A stretch of DNA of 64,000 nucleotides from Hallella multisaccharivorax DSM 17128 (GCF_000218235.1 NZ_GL945017.1:2111557-2175556), one strand, 5' to 3'; shown: positions 38,777-48,971, counted from the first letter of the stretch. Numbers and translations are program-made. The notes: generated by a model not told the origin, from the sequence alone.

Positions 38777-40783
38777 ATGAGCAACACCAACTTGATGAAG
38801 CAGCTCGTCAAAGAGCTCAACACCGCCTCCGACGCCTATTACAATGGGCGGGGAGAGCTGATGACCGACTTCGAATGGGACGCCAAGTTTGACCGACTGC
38901 GCCAACTGGAGCAGGAAACAGGTATCGTGCTGCCAGACTCACCAACCCATAAAGTCTCGGCAGACACCATGGCCGGACAGAAAGAGACGCACGAATACCC
39001 TGCTCTCTCCCTGGCAAAGACCAAGAGACGAGAGGACCTCGTGAAATGGGCAGAGGGCAGGCCAGTCTGGATATCATGGAAACTCGATGGGCTGACACTC
39101 GTGGTAACCTATGATGACGGTACGCTGACCAAGGTAGTGACACGAGGAGACGGTCATGTGGGAACTAATATCACGCATCTCGCCCGTGCCATTGAGGGAA
39201 TCCCCAAGACGATCCATGCCAAAGGACACGTGGTAGTGCGTGGCGAAGCTGTCATCTCATACGAGGATTTTGATAGATTTAATCTTGAGAGCGATGAAGA
39301 ATATGCCAATCCCCGCAACCTCGCCTCTGGCTCTCTGACGCTGAAGGATCCCTACGAAGTGGCTCAACGACACATCCATTGGATTCCGTTCACCCTCGTC
39401 CATACCGACGAGGAAATCGTCTCATGGGGAGAACGCATGGACTGGCTCAAGTCTGTTGGCCTTGGATGTGTGGACCATGAACTGATCCAGCAACCCGACA
39501 TCAACACCATCAATAAAGCTATCGACCGCTGGACACGTAGGGTAACACGACGTGAGAACCCCTACCCCGTCGACGGACTTGTCATCACCTACGATGATAC
39601 CAATTATGCCGCCACCGGTTCGATCACCGGCCACCATGCTACACGTGCAGGCTTTGCCTTCAAATGGGCAGACGAAAGTGCTGTGACCGAACTTGATCAC
39701 ATAGAATGGAGTTGTGCAGCTTCAACCATATCACCCATTGCAGTATTCAAGCCCGTGGAACTGGAAGGTACCACTGTCAAACGAGCCTCACTATGCAACA
39801 TCAGTGAGTGTGAACGGCTTAATATCGGCGGAAAAGGAACAGAGATAGAAGTCATCAAGGCCAACAAGATCATACCCAAGGTCATTAATATCAGGAAAAA
39901 GGTAGGGAGTCTTGACATACCCACCAACTGCCCAGTATGCAGAGCACCCACTGAGGTTACGGAAAGCGAGGCAAGCGGGACGAAAACACTGCACTGCTCC
40001 AACCCTGCATGTCCGGCTAAGCAATTAAAGAAGTTCGCAAGATTCGTCTCCAAGCAAGGCGTCAACATTGATGGCATCTCAGAGCAAACATTACAACGTT
40101 TTATCAATTTGGGGTGGATCAAGGAATACGCCGACATTTTCCATCTACCTACTCATGTATCAGAGATTGCGCACCTTGATGGTTTCGGAGAAAAGTCAGC
40201 CTCAAATATCGTAAAGTCCATCGAGAAAGCACGCACCGTGGAGGCACGTCGTCTACTCTATGCCCTCAATATCCCACTCTGTGGACAAGACGTATGCAAC
40301 CGTTTGCTATCCGCATGGCCACTCGGGGAATTGACAAATCTCGCAAAAGGCAAAGCAACAATACAAGGCAGCCTCTTCACTCCTAAGGCTGAAGAGCAGA
40401 TATCCCTTATCCCCGGCATAGGACCAGAGAAAGCTAAGTCGTTTGTACAGTGGTTCAGCAAAGAAGAAAACCAAACGGCATACGACAAGCTCATGCTGGA
40501 ACTAAAGATTCAACAGACATCTAACACTGCTACCGGAGCGAAATGTAAGGGACTCACCTTTGTCATTACCGGAGATGTGCAACACTACAAAAATCGCAAC
40601 GAGCTGAAGACTTATATCGAGAGCCAAGGCGGAAAAGTGACAGGAAGCGTGAGCAAGTCGACATCGTTCCTCATCAATAATGATGCCAACTCCACCAGCA
40701 GCAAAAGTCAGAAAGCACACCAACTCAATGTCCCCATTATCTCTGAGAATGAGTTTATAGACAGATTTTCATCAGAAGAATAG
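38777..40783 (+). CDS. ligA: NAD-dependent DNA ligase, divergent type
   Basis: A 668-residue ligase that seals nicks using NAD+. The adenylated lysine is in [11 protein letters not shown] (about residue 100), [12 protein letters not shown] follows, and the zinc finger is CPVCRAPTE...[10 protein letters not shown] (about 393-420). HhH repeats include [12 protein letters not shown] and [12 protein letters not shown], and a BRCT domain forms the end (about 575-668). The segment [12 protein letters not shown] stands where typical LigA has S-L-D/E-N, and KLDG is followed by LTL rather than LAI, so this is a divergent subfamily, perhaps a second ligase. trmD starts 4 bases after its stop. Confidence 0.88.
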   Translation: MSNTNLMKQLVKELNTASDAYYNGRGELMTDFEWDAKFDRLRQLEQETGIVLPDSPTHKVSADTMAGQKETHEYPALSLAKTKRREDLVKWAEGRPVWISWKLDGLTLVVTYDDGTLTKVVTRGDGHVGTNITHLARAIEGIPKTIHAKGHVVVRGEAVISYEDFDRFNLESDEEYANPRNLASGSLTLKDPYEVAQRHIHWIPFTLVHTDEEIVSWGERMDWLKSVGLGCVDHELIQQPDINTINKAIDRWTRRVTRRENPYPVDGLVITYDDTNYAATGSITGHHATRAGFAFKWADESAVTELDHIEWSCAASTISPIAVFKPVELEGTTVKRASLCNISECERLNIGGKGTEIEVIKANKIIPKVINIRKKVGSLDIPTNCPVCRAPTEVTESEASGTKTLHCSNPACPAKQLKKFARFVSKQGVNIDGISEQTLQRFINLGWIKEYADIFHLPTHVSEIAHLDGFGEKSASNIVKSIEKARTVEARRLLYALNIPLCGQDVCNRLLSAWPLGELTNLAKGKATIQGSLFTPKAEEQISLIPGIGPEKAKSFVQWFSKEENQTAYDKLMLELKIQQTSNTATGAKCKGLTFVITGDVQHYKNRNELKTYIESQGGKVTGSVSKSTSFLINNDANSTSSKSQKAHQLNVPIISENEFIDRFSSEE

Positions 40784-40787
40784 TTTT

Positions 40788-41468
40788 ATGCGAATAGATA
40801 TTATCACTGTATTGCCCGAGATGATAGAGGGCTTTGTCAACGAGAGCATTCTTTCCCGTGCCCAAAAAAAAAGCCTCGCAGAAATTCACCTTCACAACCT
40901 GCGTGACTACACCAAAGATAAATGGCGCCGTATTGACGACTATCCTTATGGCGGTTTCGCAGGGATGGTGATGCAATGCGAACCTATCGACAACGCCATC
41001 TCAGCCCTAAAGAAGGAGCGGGACTACGATGATATCATATATGTGTCACCAGATGGTGAACAGTTTGATCAAAAAATGGCCAACGACATGAGTCTTCAAC
41101 AGAACCTTATTATTCTGTGCGGACATTACAAAGGCATAGACCAGCGTGTACGCGACCATCTTATCACTCGTGAAATCAGTATAGGTGACTTCGTACTCAC
41201 AGGCGGAGAACTGGCAGCAGCAGTCATTGCCGATGCTGTGGTGAGACTGGTACCTGGCGTGATCAGCGATGATCAGAGCGCCCTGTCCGACTGTTTTCAG
41301 GACGACCTCCTTGCCGCTCCCATCTATACAAGACCCGCTGACTACAAGGGATGGAAGGTACCAGAGATCCTGCTTTCAGGAAATGAGGCGAAGATTAAGC
41401 AATGGGAAATGGACCAAGCCCTTGAGCGTACTAAACGCTTACGCCCTGATCTTCTGGAAAAACAATAA
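40788..41468 (+). CDS. trmD: tRNA (guanine-37-N1) methyltransferase
   Basis: A 226-residue trefoil-knot (SPOUT) enzyme methylating G37 beside the anticodon, which prevents frameshifting. Motifs: [14 protein letters not shown] at the start, [11 protein letters not shown] (about 52-62), [11 protein letters not shown] (about 110-120) and [15 protein letters not shown] (about 127-141). It normally sits with rimM and rplS; here it follows ligA with a 4-base gap, so it is probably cotranscribed. Confidence 0.96.
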   Translation: MRIDIITVLPEMIEGFVNESILSRAQKKSLAEIHLHNLRDYTKDKWRRIDDYPYGGFAGMVMQCEPIDNAISALKKERDYDDIIYVSPDGEQFDQKMANDMSLQQNLIILCGHYKGIDQRVRDHLITREISIGDFVLTGGELAAAVIADAVVRLVPGVISDDQSALSDCFQDDLLAAPIYTRPADYKGWKVPEILLSGNEAKIKQWEMDQALERTKRLRPDLLEKQ

Positions 41469-41531
41469 GCCTTTGCTTCCGCTTATTATAAGAAATAGAC
41501 GCACCCTATACATTCCATATTGTTTTGGGAG

Positions 41532-43523
41532 CTATTTTTTTCTCCTTACAGTTTCGCCCATTTTCTTACTTAAAGCATAGGCGTCATAAAGTCCGAGCTC
41601 TCCTGCACGACTAAGATCGCCTTGTGCAGCCTTTACGTTTCCAACATAATAAAAAGCCACCGCACGATTGTAATAAGCCTGTGCGAGACGTGATTCAAGT
41701 CTGATAGCATGACTATAATCATCTATCGCCCTTGCATAATTTTTCTCACTGGCAAACAAATTGCCTCTATTATAGTAGATATAGGCATTCTTTGGCTGCA
41801 ATTGAATAGAAACCGCAAAGTCACCTTCCACCTGAGAGAGCTTAATACCTGTTTTCGTACCTTTAGAAGCCTCATAGTCGTTAAGCAACTGTTGACAGAC
41901 AGCACGCTCCCAACGCCCCAAGGAAGAAGCTGTATCCACCGAAAGGTAATCATCTAAGTCGGAAATGGCATCACTATAGTTTTGCGCCTCTGAATATGCC
42001 ACGGCACGCTGAAGTAACAATGGAGCACGCTGACGGACATCCTTCTCTTCGTTGATACCGGCAGTAAGCGCATCAATAAGCTGGAATATCTGCTTCGACT
42101 GTACATCCGTCAATCGTTCCCGCTTGACATTACAAGCCAACAACAACTTCTTAAGAGGCTCTTTCTCTGTATTGAAACGATCCACCTCCGTATCGTAAGC
42201 CTGATAGCCCTCGACAGCATTGGCATAAGCGAAATATGACAACTGGAACATGGGAAGGAGAGCTATTTCGACATCACGGTCTTGGATCGTGCCACGGATG
42301 CCACTCGAATAGGTGTGCTCTACCTTCGGCTCATCTTCCACAACCACCTCGTTGTACTTGGAAATGTCAATTTCAGAACGCTTGCGAACTTCGCGCAACT
42401 TGGACTTACTCCAACGTTGTTGGATACCGATGTGCTTGTTCATCTGGGCCTTAAAGATGCGGAACTCGTCAAGTTCTGCTTGATTCGTCATACCGAGCCG
42501 CCGATAACAGTTGGCCCGGGCAGCAAGACCTGCCCAGAAATTAGGGAACTGCGCAATTACCTTAGAATAGTCACGGATCGCCGCCCGCAGACTTCCTATC
42601 TTGTCATTGAGCAATGCACGATTGTAGATAGCCATAAAGTTTTGCGGCTCCATCATTACGACAAAGTCAAAATCCTCCACCGCACGGTTATCGTCCCCCA
42701 ATTGTACCCGCAACAATCCACGGTTATAATGTGCAAGAAAGTTCTTGGGATCGAGATCGATAGCTATATCATAATCAGCAAGTGCTCCACTGAGATTATT
42801 GATATTGAGTCTTGTCAGGGCACGATTGACATAATTATTAACTACCTTTGGTCTCAGATGAATTGCCTTTGAAAGACAGCTCTCCGCTGTTCTCCACTGC
42901 TTACGATTTAAGGCAATGTATGCTCTTGTAGTCCAGGCATCAGCGTTATAAGGGTCTATTTCCAGACTTTGAGAAAGCCATCGGTCGGCCTGCGTCGTGT
43001 CTCTTTTATCAAGGTATATTTCCGCTTTGAGCGAATAAGCCGTAGCTATCTTCGACCAACGCTTGATAATCGTGTCTGCATCAAGCAATGCCTGGTCATA
43101 ATCCTGCACATTCATGCGACATATTGCCCTATTGACCCAAAAGCTTGAAACCGACGGATTAAGGCGTATGGCATGGTCATAATCATCAATGGCATCTTTA
43201 TATTTCTCCTGCCGGATGCGCGAGATTGCCCTCAAGTCGAAGATTTGTTCGATATAAGGATTGAGTCCGATAGCCTTTGAAGCATCACTTTCCGAACCAA
43301 TATAATCGTCAAGATAGAACTTGGCCACGGATCGGTCATACCATGGAAGCCAAAGATACGGCTTCAATGCCAGTACTTTATTGAAATATTGAATAGATAG
43401 CACATAATCATCATAATGCAGCGCCACCTCACCATTGGTGATCAAGCGGTCTACATTATATTGGGCATTTACCTTTATAAAGGAGAATAATACCACAAAG
43501 ACGAGGATGAATCTGTGCCTCAT
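41532..43523 (-). CDS. Exported tetratricopeptide-repeat protein
   Basis: A 663-residue protein with signal peptide (MRHRFILVFVVLFSFIKVNA) followed by about ten TPR units across residues 25-390 and more at the end, such as ALALKPYLWLPWYDRSVAKF and AYYNRAVAFYYVGNVKAAQG. TPRs form protein-binding scaffolds, here in the periplasm or at the surface. The partner is unknown. It lies 21 bases after def in the SPOR-ruvX-def-TPR operon. No enzymatic domain is seen. Confidence 0.9.
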   Translation of the reverse strand: MRHRFILVFVVLFSFIKVNAQYNVDRLITNGEVALHYDDYVLSIQYFNKVLALKPYLWLPWYDRSVAKFYLDDYIGSESDASKAIGLNPYIEQIFDLRAISRIRQEKYKDAIDDYDHAIRLNPSVSSFWVNRAICRMNVQDYDQALLDADTIIKRWSKIATAYSLKAEIYLDKRDTTQADRWLSQSLEIDPYNADAWTTRAYIALNRKQWRTAESCLSKAIHLRPKVVNNYVNRALTRLNINNLSGALADYDIAIDLDPKNFLAHYNRGLLRVQLGDDNRAVEDFDFVVMMEPQNFMAIYNRALLNDKIGSLRAAIRDYSKVIAQFPNFWAGLAARANCYRRLGMTNQAELDEFRIFKAQMNKHIGIQQRWSKSKLREVRKRSEIDISKYNEVVVEDEPKVEHTYSSGIRGTIQDRDVEIALLPMFQLSYFAYANAVEGYQAYDTEVDRFNTEKEPLKKLLLACNVKRERLTDVQSKQIFQLIDALTAGINEEKDVRQRAPLLLQRAVAYSEAQNYSDAISDLDDYLSVDTASSLGRWERAVCQQLLNDYEASKGTKTGIKLSQVEGDFAVSIQLQPKNAYIYYNRGNLFASEKNYARAIDDYSHAIRLESRLAQAYYNRAVAFYYVGNVKAAQGDLSRAGELGLYDAYALSKKMGETVRRKK

Positions 43524-43544
43524 GCGCCCAAGTTTCCTAAAAGA

Positions 43545-44108
43545 TTACTTATGAAAAGGCTTTGTGCGGTAGGCTGCATTAAACTTTCCCTGTGCCATAG
43601 CCTTAAGTTTGTTACGGTCAATCTGCTTGCGAAAAGCTGAGATTTTATCCACATACAGCACACCTTCCAAATGATCAAACTCATGCTGCATCACTCGTGC
43701 CTGATATCCATCCACCCACTCGTCGTGTGGTTGAAGATCCTCGTCAAGCCATGTGGCATGGATACGTTTAGGCCGACTCACTTCTTCACTAAGTCCTGGT
43801 ATTGAGAGGCAGCCTTCCTCCATTGAGACTTTACCTGCCTTTTCATCTGCCTCAAGGATATGGCCATTAATGAAAGCATGGTGAAAACCAGCATATTCAG
43901 GGTATTCCTCTTTCAAAACATCCAAGTCGATCACCACAACACGAATACTCTTGCCTACCTGTGGAGCGGCAAGACCCACCCCTGAAGAAGCATCAAGGGT
44001 CTCAAACATATCCACCAAGAGTTGCTTCAAGCCCGGGTAATCCACAGTAATATCCTGAGCAACTTTCCTTAAGACAGGTTGCCCATAAGTATAAATCGGT
44101 AATATCAT
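43545..44108 (-). CDS. def: Peptide deformylase
   Basis: A 187-residue metal enzyme removing formyl from new proteins. The three motifs are present: GVGLAAPQVGK (about residues 42-52), EEGCLSIPGLSEEV (about 97-110, metal Cys) and MQHEFDHLEGVLY (about 140-152, two metal His and catalytic Glu). It overlaps ruvX by 4 bases, so the two are translationally coupled. Confidence 0.96.
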   Translation of the reverse strand: MILPIYTYGQPVLRKVAQDITVDYPGLKQLLVDMFETLDASSGVGLAAPQVGKSIRVVVIDLDVLKEEYPEYAGFHHAFINGHILEADEKAGKVSMEEGCLSIPGLSEEVSRPKRIHATWLDEDLQPHDEWVDGYQARVMQHEFDHLEGVLYVDKISAFRKQIDRNKLKAMAQGKFNAAYRTKPFHK

Positions 44109-44521
44109 CTTTTTGAGTTCATATAGTCTTGCAGGATAATCGTCGCGCTAACTTCATCTACAAGACCTTTGTTTTCCTTCCGTACCTTCTTTTTCACGCC
44201 ACCTTCAATCATCGCTCGATGAGCCAACACAGACGTGAATCTCTCATCGTAATAGTCTATCGGAACCGAAGGGCAAAACTTACGCCACCGGTTGACAAAG
44301 TTTTCAACCCTTGCAAGGTTTTCCGATGGTTGCCCATTCGGCTGCAATGGCTTTCCGATAACGATCTGTTCCACTTCCTCCTCCTGTACATATTGGCAAA
44401 GGAAGTTGAACAAATCTTTTGTGTCTACAGTCTTCAACCCGTTGGCAATAAGCTGTAGAGGATCACTAACTGCTAATCCCGTACGCTTCTTGCCATAGTC
44501 AATGGAGAGAATTCTCGGCAT
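44105..44521 (-). CDS. ruvX: RuvX/YqgF putative pre-16S rRNA nuclease
   Basis: A 138-residue RNase H-like protein with IDYGKKRTGLAVSDP near the N-terminus (first catalytic Asp) and YYDERFTSVLAHRAM (about 92-106). The family is linked to pre-16S rRNA 5' maturation, and was earlier called a Holliday-junction resolvase. It directly abuts the SPOR gene (one base apart) and overlaps def by 4 bases. Confidence 0.9.
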   Translation of the reverse strand: MPRILSIDYGKKRTGLAVSDPLQLIANGLKTVDTKDLFNFLCQYVQEEEVEQIVIGKPLQPNGQPSENLARVENFVNRWRKFCPSVPIDYYDERFTSVLAHRAMIEGGVKKKVRKENKGLVDEVSATIILQDYMNSKR

Positions 44522-45019
44522 TTATTTCTTATACAACAGCCATGCGTCACTATTCTGATTGAATTTACTCCCACGAATGGCATCTCTGCTCTGCACGGCC
44601 TGGGTCTTACTATCGAAAGTCCCCGATACAACACGATACATGTTTCTCTCAGAGTTGAACACAATCTGCGCATCGTATCCATCCTGTTTTAAAAGGCTCT
44701 GGAAACCTTCCGCGTTAGACTTAAGGCCGAAGCTACCTACCACGACGCTGAACTGCTTGAGACCTGAGCCACTAATAAGGGTCACGTCTTCTGAACGTAC
44801 AGGCGTATTATCAACATTGCTAACTGCAGTCTGGTCTGCCTGCTTGGTCACCAAGGGAGTTACCGATGCCTGATCCTCGGTCTGGGCTACGGCAGTTTGC
44901 TGCTCTTCCTGTGCTTTTGCCTTCTCGTATGCTTTCTTGTATGCACTTTCTTGAGACTTACAACTTGTGAAAGCGAGTGCCACGCAAAGAGCAGCGCTCA
45001 AAACCAAATATTTTTTCAT
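44522..45019 (-). CDS. SPOR-domain lipoprotein
   Basis: A 165-residue lipoprotein. Signal and lipobox LAFTSC put Cys20 at the mature start. A charged Ala/Gln-rich linker (about 25-85) follows, then a SPOR domain from KQFSVVVGSFGLKSNAEGF to the end (about 90-165), which binds denuded peptidoglycan at division sites. It is the first gene of the SPOR-ruvX-def-TPR operon. It may help anchor or locate the envelope. Confidence 0.88.
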   Translation of the reverse strand: MKKYLVLSAALCVALAFTSCKSQESAYKKAYEKAKAQEEQQTAVAQTEDQASVTPLVTKQADQTAVSNVDNTPVRSEDVTLISGSGLKQFSVVVGSFGLKSNAEGFQSLLKQDGYDAQIVFNSERNMYRVVSGTFDSKTQAVQSRDAIRGSKFNQNSDAWLLYKK

Positions 45020-45235
45020 ACTTCTTATTAAGAGATTATTGATGTTACTTCCTCTTCAAATGTCACAACCTTTTTATCTGCGAAATTACAAAAATATTGC
45101 CAAACAATAAATCCTTCTCTACATAAAGTTTGTTAAACGCGTTTGATATAAAGGTTTTTGGAGGCTGTTAATATTATTTATAACTCTCAGAAGCAAAAAA
45201 ACTCTCTAATTTGCCTTAATATCAAAAGAAATGGC

Positions 45236-45243
45236 TAAGTTTG
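45236..45243 (+). promoter_or_regulatory. Promoter box of the YtxH gene trio
   Basis: TAAGTTTG with TTG about 22 bases upstream. It lies in the 309-base gap between the SPOR gene and the YtxH gene (45020-45328); I see nothing else there. A second, weaker TACTTTG at 45262 exists. Confidence 0.55.
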
Positions 45244-45328
45244 CAATTAGTATTCATGGGGTACTTTGACCAGTTATCCCTTTAACAACTCTTTTACATA
45301 CAAACCCATAAAAAGAAAGGTAAGAATT

Positions 45329-45547
45329 ATGAAGACATTCGGTTACATTGCCACTTTTCTTGGTGGCGCCATTGCGGGAGCAGCCATAGGCTTATTGCTT
45401 GCTCCAGAGAAAGGTGCTGATACGCGCTCAAAAATTGCTGATACCGTGGATGATTTCTGCAAGAAGCACGACATCAAGCTCAACAGAAGTGATGCCGATA
45501 ACTTGGTTGACGACATCAAAGAAGCTGTCGACGCCGACAAAGCATAA
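45329..45547 (+). CDS. YtxH-like small membrane protein
   Basis: A 72-residue protein. A glycine-rich transmembrane helix (about residues 4-23, TFLGGAIAGAAIGLLLAPEK) is followed by a charged amphipathic tail. It matches the YtxH family, usually linked to stress responses. The ATG at 45329 follows GAAAGG; the TTG 63 bases upstream would add an unlikely N-terminus. First of a trio with a holin-like protein and a small partner. Confidence 0.8.
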   Translation: MKTFGYIATFLGGAIAGAAIGLLLAPEKGADTRSKIADTVDDFCKKHDIKLNRSDADNLVDDIKEAVDADKA

Positions 45548-45568
45548 TCAGACGAAAGGAGTGCGTTG

Positions 45569-45916
45569 ATGTTTTCCAACGACCAAAACATTGAGACTAT
45601 AGGCCAGCTTGTAGATGTACTTAAACACTACGCTGGCCTACAGAAAGAGTATATCAAGCTTGGTACCGTGGAGAAGACGGTGAGAATTCTCACAGCCATC
45701 GCCATGACTGTCATTCTTGGTTTACTCTTAGTGTTCGTTCTCGTTTTTCTTAGCTTTGCCATAGCTTTTGCATTAGGACCCACTTTAGGGCAGGTAGCAG
45801 CATTCTCCATTGTATCAGGATTTCATTTTCTGATTTTTCTCCTATTCATCGTCTTTAGAAAGCAATGGATCGAGCGACCGCTTGTGCGCTTCCTTTCCAA
45901 GCTTTTGTTGAGTTAA
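45569..45916 (+). CDS. Phage-holin-like (DUF1469-type) membrane protein
   Basis: A 115-residue protein with two hydrophobic segments (about residues 48-70 and 80-100) and a basic C-terminus (WIERPLVRFLSKLLLS). Such 'phage holin family' proteins in Bacteroidetes are chromosomal and generally occur with YtxH, so a real phage link is unlikely. ATG 45569 follows AAAGGAG; a TTG 3 bases before is an alternative. Confidence 0.75.
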   Translation: MFSNDQNIETIGQLVDVLKHYAGLQKEYIKLGTVEKTVRILTAIAMTVILGLLLVFVLVFLSFAIAFALGPTLGQVAAFSIVSGFHFLIFLLFIVFRKQWIERPLVRFLSKLLLS

Positions 45917-45932
45917 CTGCACATTTACAATC

Positions 45933-46190
45933 ATGAAAGAAAGCTACAATACGACGACATCTTATAAGTCGATAGAAGAGATATGCTCAAGAAAAGCCTT
46001 GTTGCTCAAAGATATACAAGCTGACAGCAAACGTATTGACGAAAAATGGCATTCACTTTTCAAGAGTCCTGCGGCGCTCAACCGTTCAGCTAAGCCTTCA
46101 CAACGCTTTGTAAGCATCATGAATACAGGTGCCGGTGTACTTGACGGCCTGATGCTTGTGTGGAAACTCTACCGCAAGTTTAAAAGGTAA
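45933..46190 (+). CDS. Small conserved-looking partner protein
   Basis: An 85-residue protein with an N-terminal charged helix (MKESYNTTTSYKSIEEICS) and a weak hydrophobic stretch near the end (MNTGAGVLDGLMLVWKLYRKF). It follows the holin-like gene by 16 bases. I do not recognise the family; the triplet YtxH-holin-small protein may work together at the membrane. Its 3' end overlaps that of the hydrolase gene on the other strand by 11 bases. Confidence 0.6.
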   Translation: MKESYNTTTSYKSIEEICSRKALLLKDIQADSKRIDEKWHSLFKSPAALNRSAKPSQRFVSIMNTGAGVLDGLMLVWKLYRKFKR

Positions 46191-46944
46191 TTTTCATCCC
46201 ATCATAAGGTATCAGGAAACCTTCGGGTAGCCGCATATTTGCTTCTGCATAAAGTCCTATCTGATGCGTGACATGTATTAAGTAAGTTTTCTCTGCACCG
46301 ACACGCTTTGAGAAGGCTATTGCGTCTCCCACAAGCATGTGGCTATGATGAGGTTTCTCCCACCGCAAGGCATTGACAACCAATGTCTTCACTCCCCTTA
46401 GAAAGTTCATTTCCTCATCAGAAATGGTTTTCATGTCGGTAATATAAGCCAGGGATCCAAAGCGATAGCCAAGAATGGCAAGTTTGTCGTGCTGAATCTC
46501 AATCGGCAGGACCTTGACATCACCTACCATGAAAGGTTCATGCTTCACTATTTCCCTCAAGTTGAACATAGGCACTCCTGGGTAGGGATGTGACGTGAAG
46601 CAATAGGGGAAATTATGCCTCACCGTCTCAACTGTCTGGCGGTTAGCATAGATGTCCAAGTCTCCAAACGCATAACAGAAAGGCCGAAGGTCATCAAGAC
46701 CTCCCGTATGATCATAATGTTCATGCGTCAACAACACACCGTCAATCTTCTTGAACGGCTCACGAAGTAACTGCATACGAATGTCAGGACCACAGTCAAT
46801 AAGAATTCGCGTGGTGTCCGATTCCAGCAATGCCGCCGTCCGGAAGCGATGATCGCGAGGATCCATACTCTTACAGACCGCACACTGACAGCCAATTACC
46901 GGTACGCCCGTAGAGGTGCCCGTACCGAGAAAGGTCAGTTTCAT
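46180..46944 (-). CDS. MBL-fold metal-dependent hydrolase, PhnP-like
   Basis: A 254-residue metallo-beta-lactamase-fold protein. It begins MKLTFLGTGTSTGVPVIGC with CQCAVC (possible zinc site), and the catalytic LLTHEHYDHTGGLDDLRPF is at about residues 72-90. The SHMLVGDA His and the final IHVTHQIG complete the set of metal residues. The sequence resembles PhnP, a phosphoribosyl cyclic phosphate diesterase. Exact substrate unknown; no phn genes are nearby. Confidence 0.85.
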   Translation of the reverse strand: MKLTFLGTGTSTGVPVIGCQCAVCKSMDPRDHRFRTAALLESDTTRILIDCGPDIRMQLLREPFKKIDGVLLTHEHYDHTGGLDDLRPFCYAFGDLDIYANRQTVETVRHNFPYCFTSHPYPGVPMFNLREIVKHEPFMVGDVKVLPIEIQHDKLAILGYRFGSLAYITDMKTISDEEMNFLRGVKTLVVNALRWEKPHHSHMLVGDAIAFSKRVGAEKTYLIHVTHQIGLYAEANMRLPEGFLIPYDGMKITF

Positions 46945-46994
46945 GAAAAGAACTATCTATTAATATTATGTCGACTTAAACCCATTTCCCTCGT

Positions 46995-48026
46995 CTAAAT
47001 GATATTGACCTCAGGTTTGATGTCGAGACCAAACTTGTCTTTCACATCTTTCTGAATGGAATGCATAAGATCCACGACCTCCTTGCCGGTAGCCCCGCCA
47101 TGATTGACAAGGATCAATGCCTGTTTATTGTATACACCAGCACGACCCAAAGAACGTCCCTTCCAACCGCATTGCTCAATCATCCAGCCGGCAGGAATCT
47201 TGTATCTCAGGGTCCCATCGGGCTGTGGCATTTCAAAGAAGCGGAGACCAGCATGTGTCGCCCGTATATGCTCAAAGGTTGTCGCATCTACAATGGGGTT
47301 CATGAAAAAACTCCCAGCGTTGCCCATCACGGCAGGATCTGGCAACTTCGACTGCCTGATCTCAATGATAGTATCCCGCAACGATTCTCCAGTAAGCCGA
47401 CTCTCATCAATGCCCCTGATCTCAAGCTGCCTGCGTACATTACCATAGTCAAGCACCGGATTGAAAGTTCGAGAGAGCTGATAGGTCACATAGAGCATCA
47501 GATATCTGTTTTTCCATTCATGCTTAAACTTGCTTTGCCGATAACTGTAACCACAATCTGCAGCAGGGATCGTCACCAATTTACCGCTACCCATCTCCAC
47601 GGCCTCGACAGTAGTCAGCACATCCTGTATCTCAGCGCCATAGGCGCCAATATTCTGAACAGCAGAGGCCCCACACTGCCCCGGAATCAGACTGAGATTC
47701 TCCAAGCCATGATAACCGTGACGTACCGCATAGTCGACCACATCATCAAACGTGGTGCCCGCCCAGCATCTGAGACAAGGCTCATTGCTCCCGTGATTCA
47801 GTATGACAGAGATGTCGAAGCGCCGCTCTGGCGTCACTACCTGCCCGTGAAAATCGTCGGTCAGCAGAAGATTGCTGCCACCACCCAACAGAAGAAAGGG
47901 CGACTTCACACTTTTTGCCACCCGAACAGCATCCTGCTCATTGGCATAGACTATATATTCATCACAGGCCTGATCAATGCCAAACGTATTGTCATGCAAC
48001 AGGGAATAATTGTGTTTTACCAGCAT
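46995..48026 (-). CDS. murB: UDP-N-acetylenolpyruvoylglucosamine reductase
   Basis: A 343-residue FAD enzyme reducing the enolpyruvyl group in peptidoglycan precursor synthesis. Motifs: FLLLGGGSNLLLTDDF (about 44-59, FAD), GAYGAEIQDVLTTVE (about 122-136), MGNAGSFFMNP (about 233-243, catalytic Ser) and a C-terminal KPEVNII with the catalytic Glu. It is the E. coli-like type. ATG 48026 is preferred; upstream open frame is less likely. It follows the DUF4348-like gene by 10 bases, so it is probably cotranscribed. Confidence 0.95.
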   Translation of the reverse strand: MLVKHNYSLLHDNTFGIDQACDEYIVYANEQDAVRVAKSVKSPFLLLGGGSNLLLTDDFHGQVVTPERRFDISVILNHGSNEPCLRCWAGTTFDDVVDYAVRHGYHGLENLSLIPGQCGASAVQNIGAYGAEIQDVLTTVEAVEMGSGKLVTIPAADCGYSYRQSKFKHEWKNRYLMLYVTYQLSRTFNPVLDYGNVRRQLEIRGIDESRLTGESLRDTIIEIRQSKLPDPAVMGNAGSFFMNPIVDATTFEHIRATHAGLRFFEMPQPDGTLRYKIPAGWMIEQCGWKGRSLGRAGVYNKQALILVNHGGATGKEVVDLMHSIQKDVKDKFGLDIKPEVNII

Positions 48027-48036
48027 TCTTGAGAAA

Positions 48037-48891
48037 TTAAGTGTTAAACTTGACCAATTTCCAGTGATTGCCAATCTTTCTGAATGACATTTCAATTTCC
48101 AGCGAGTTAGAGATTCCTCTGATTACAAACAGTTTACGCTTCGACTCGATGTATTGTTGCCCATAGATGATATTATAAATCTTGTCTTTTGGAATCAGCG
48201 CAGGCTTGAAGTCGGGCCATTGCTGCGGCATAATGACACCATTGATATTGGAGAAATCGTTTTGCGGATCTGGAGCTGCGAACTCAACTTCATCGGCCAT
48301 AGACGCTACCTGATAAGCAGAATCACGCGAGAAATGGTCATAGAACCTCAGGAAATCAGCATTCTTGTTGGTATACATCGGCTTGTAATTCATCGAAGTC
48401 ATCATGAACTGCCCATTGATGCGATTGAACAGGAACTGCTGGACGAGCTTCTTACGGAAAAAGATTTTCTCTATCACCACATGATTCACCGCCGTATCCT
48501 TCACCAGATCCATCTGTTTTCTATTATCGAAGATGAGTGTGTAGTACTGCTGGCGCATGAAGAAATGCTCCATTTTCCATCGGTTCATAGGGATTTCCTC
48601 CGCAAGTTTTCCATTTCTGTACACTTTTAGGGGAAATACAATACGTTTTCTCTGGAGCTTACGATTGCCTGCAAAGTTGAAGATGAAGTCGTCAAAAAGC
48701 TCATCAGCTGCCTTGGGCATTGGCGTATCCTCTATCAAAGCCTCTGTGGAATCCACCTTTGAGGTGTCGGGCAAGATTGAATCCGCGGCCATGTCCTGTT
48801 CTGGGCGTGGTTTCTTATCCGTGCAGCCAGTGGGGACCAACAGCAGCGAGATGAGGAGAGACAATAAGATCGCAAATAATACTTTTCTCAT
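48037..48891 (-). CDS. DUF4348-like lipoprotein
   Basis: A 284-residue lipoprotein with lipobox LLVPTGC (Cys about residue 23) and an acidic segment (about 40-65) before a folded domain with many aromatic residues (NRWKMEHFFMRQQYYTLIFD; QFMMTSMNYKPMYTNKN). The pattern fits a Bacteroidales DUF4348 lipoprotein of unknown role. It is transcribed just before murB with a 10-base gap. The ATG at 48891 opens the signal peptide; a start 33 bases upstream is less likely. Confidence 0.65.
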   Translation of the reverse strand: MRKVLFAILLSLLISLLLVPTGCTDKKPRPEQDMAADSILPDTSKVDSTEALIEDTPMPKAADELFDDFIFNFAGNRKLQRKRIVFPLKVYRNGKLAEEIPMNRWKMEHFFMRQQYYTLIFDNRKQMDLVKDTAVNHVVIEKIFFRKKLVQQFLFNRINGQFMMTSMNYKPMYTNKNADFLRFYDHFSRDSAYQVASMADEVEFAAPDPQNDFSNINGVIMPQQWPDFKPALIPKDKIYNIIYGQQYIESKRKLFVIRGISNSLEIEMSFRKIGNHWKLVKFNT

Positions 48892-48963
48892 AACACACGA
48901 TTTAACAAGCGCAAAATTACACATTATTTTTAAGATACCATATCCTTTATGGGATAAAATTAG

Positions 48964-48971
48964 TAACTTTG
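48964..48971 (+). promoter_or_regulatory. Promoter box of pheS
   Basis: TAACTTTG; the start near 48977 leaves 44 bases to ATG 49021 (16 to the alternative TTG 48994). Confidence 0.6.

Noticed and set aside
45569..45916. Prophage remnant because of the holin-like protein
   Set aside because: No phage structural, integrase or lysis genes are near; such proteins occur on Bacteroidetes chromosomes with YtxH-like partners.
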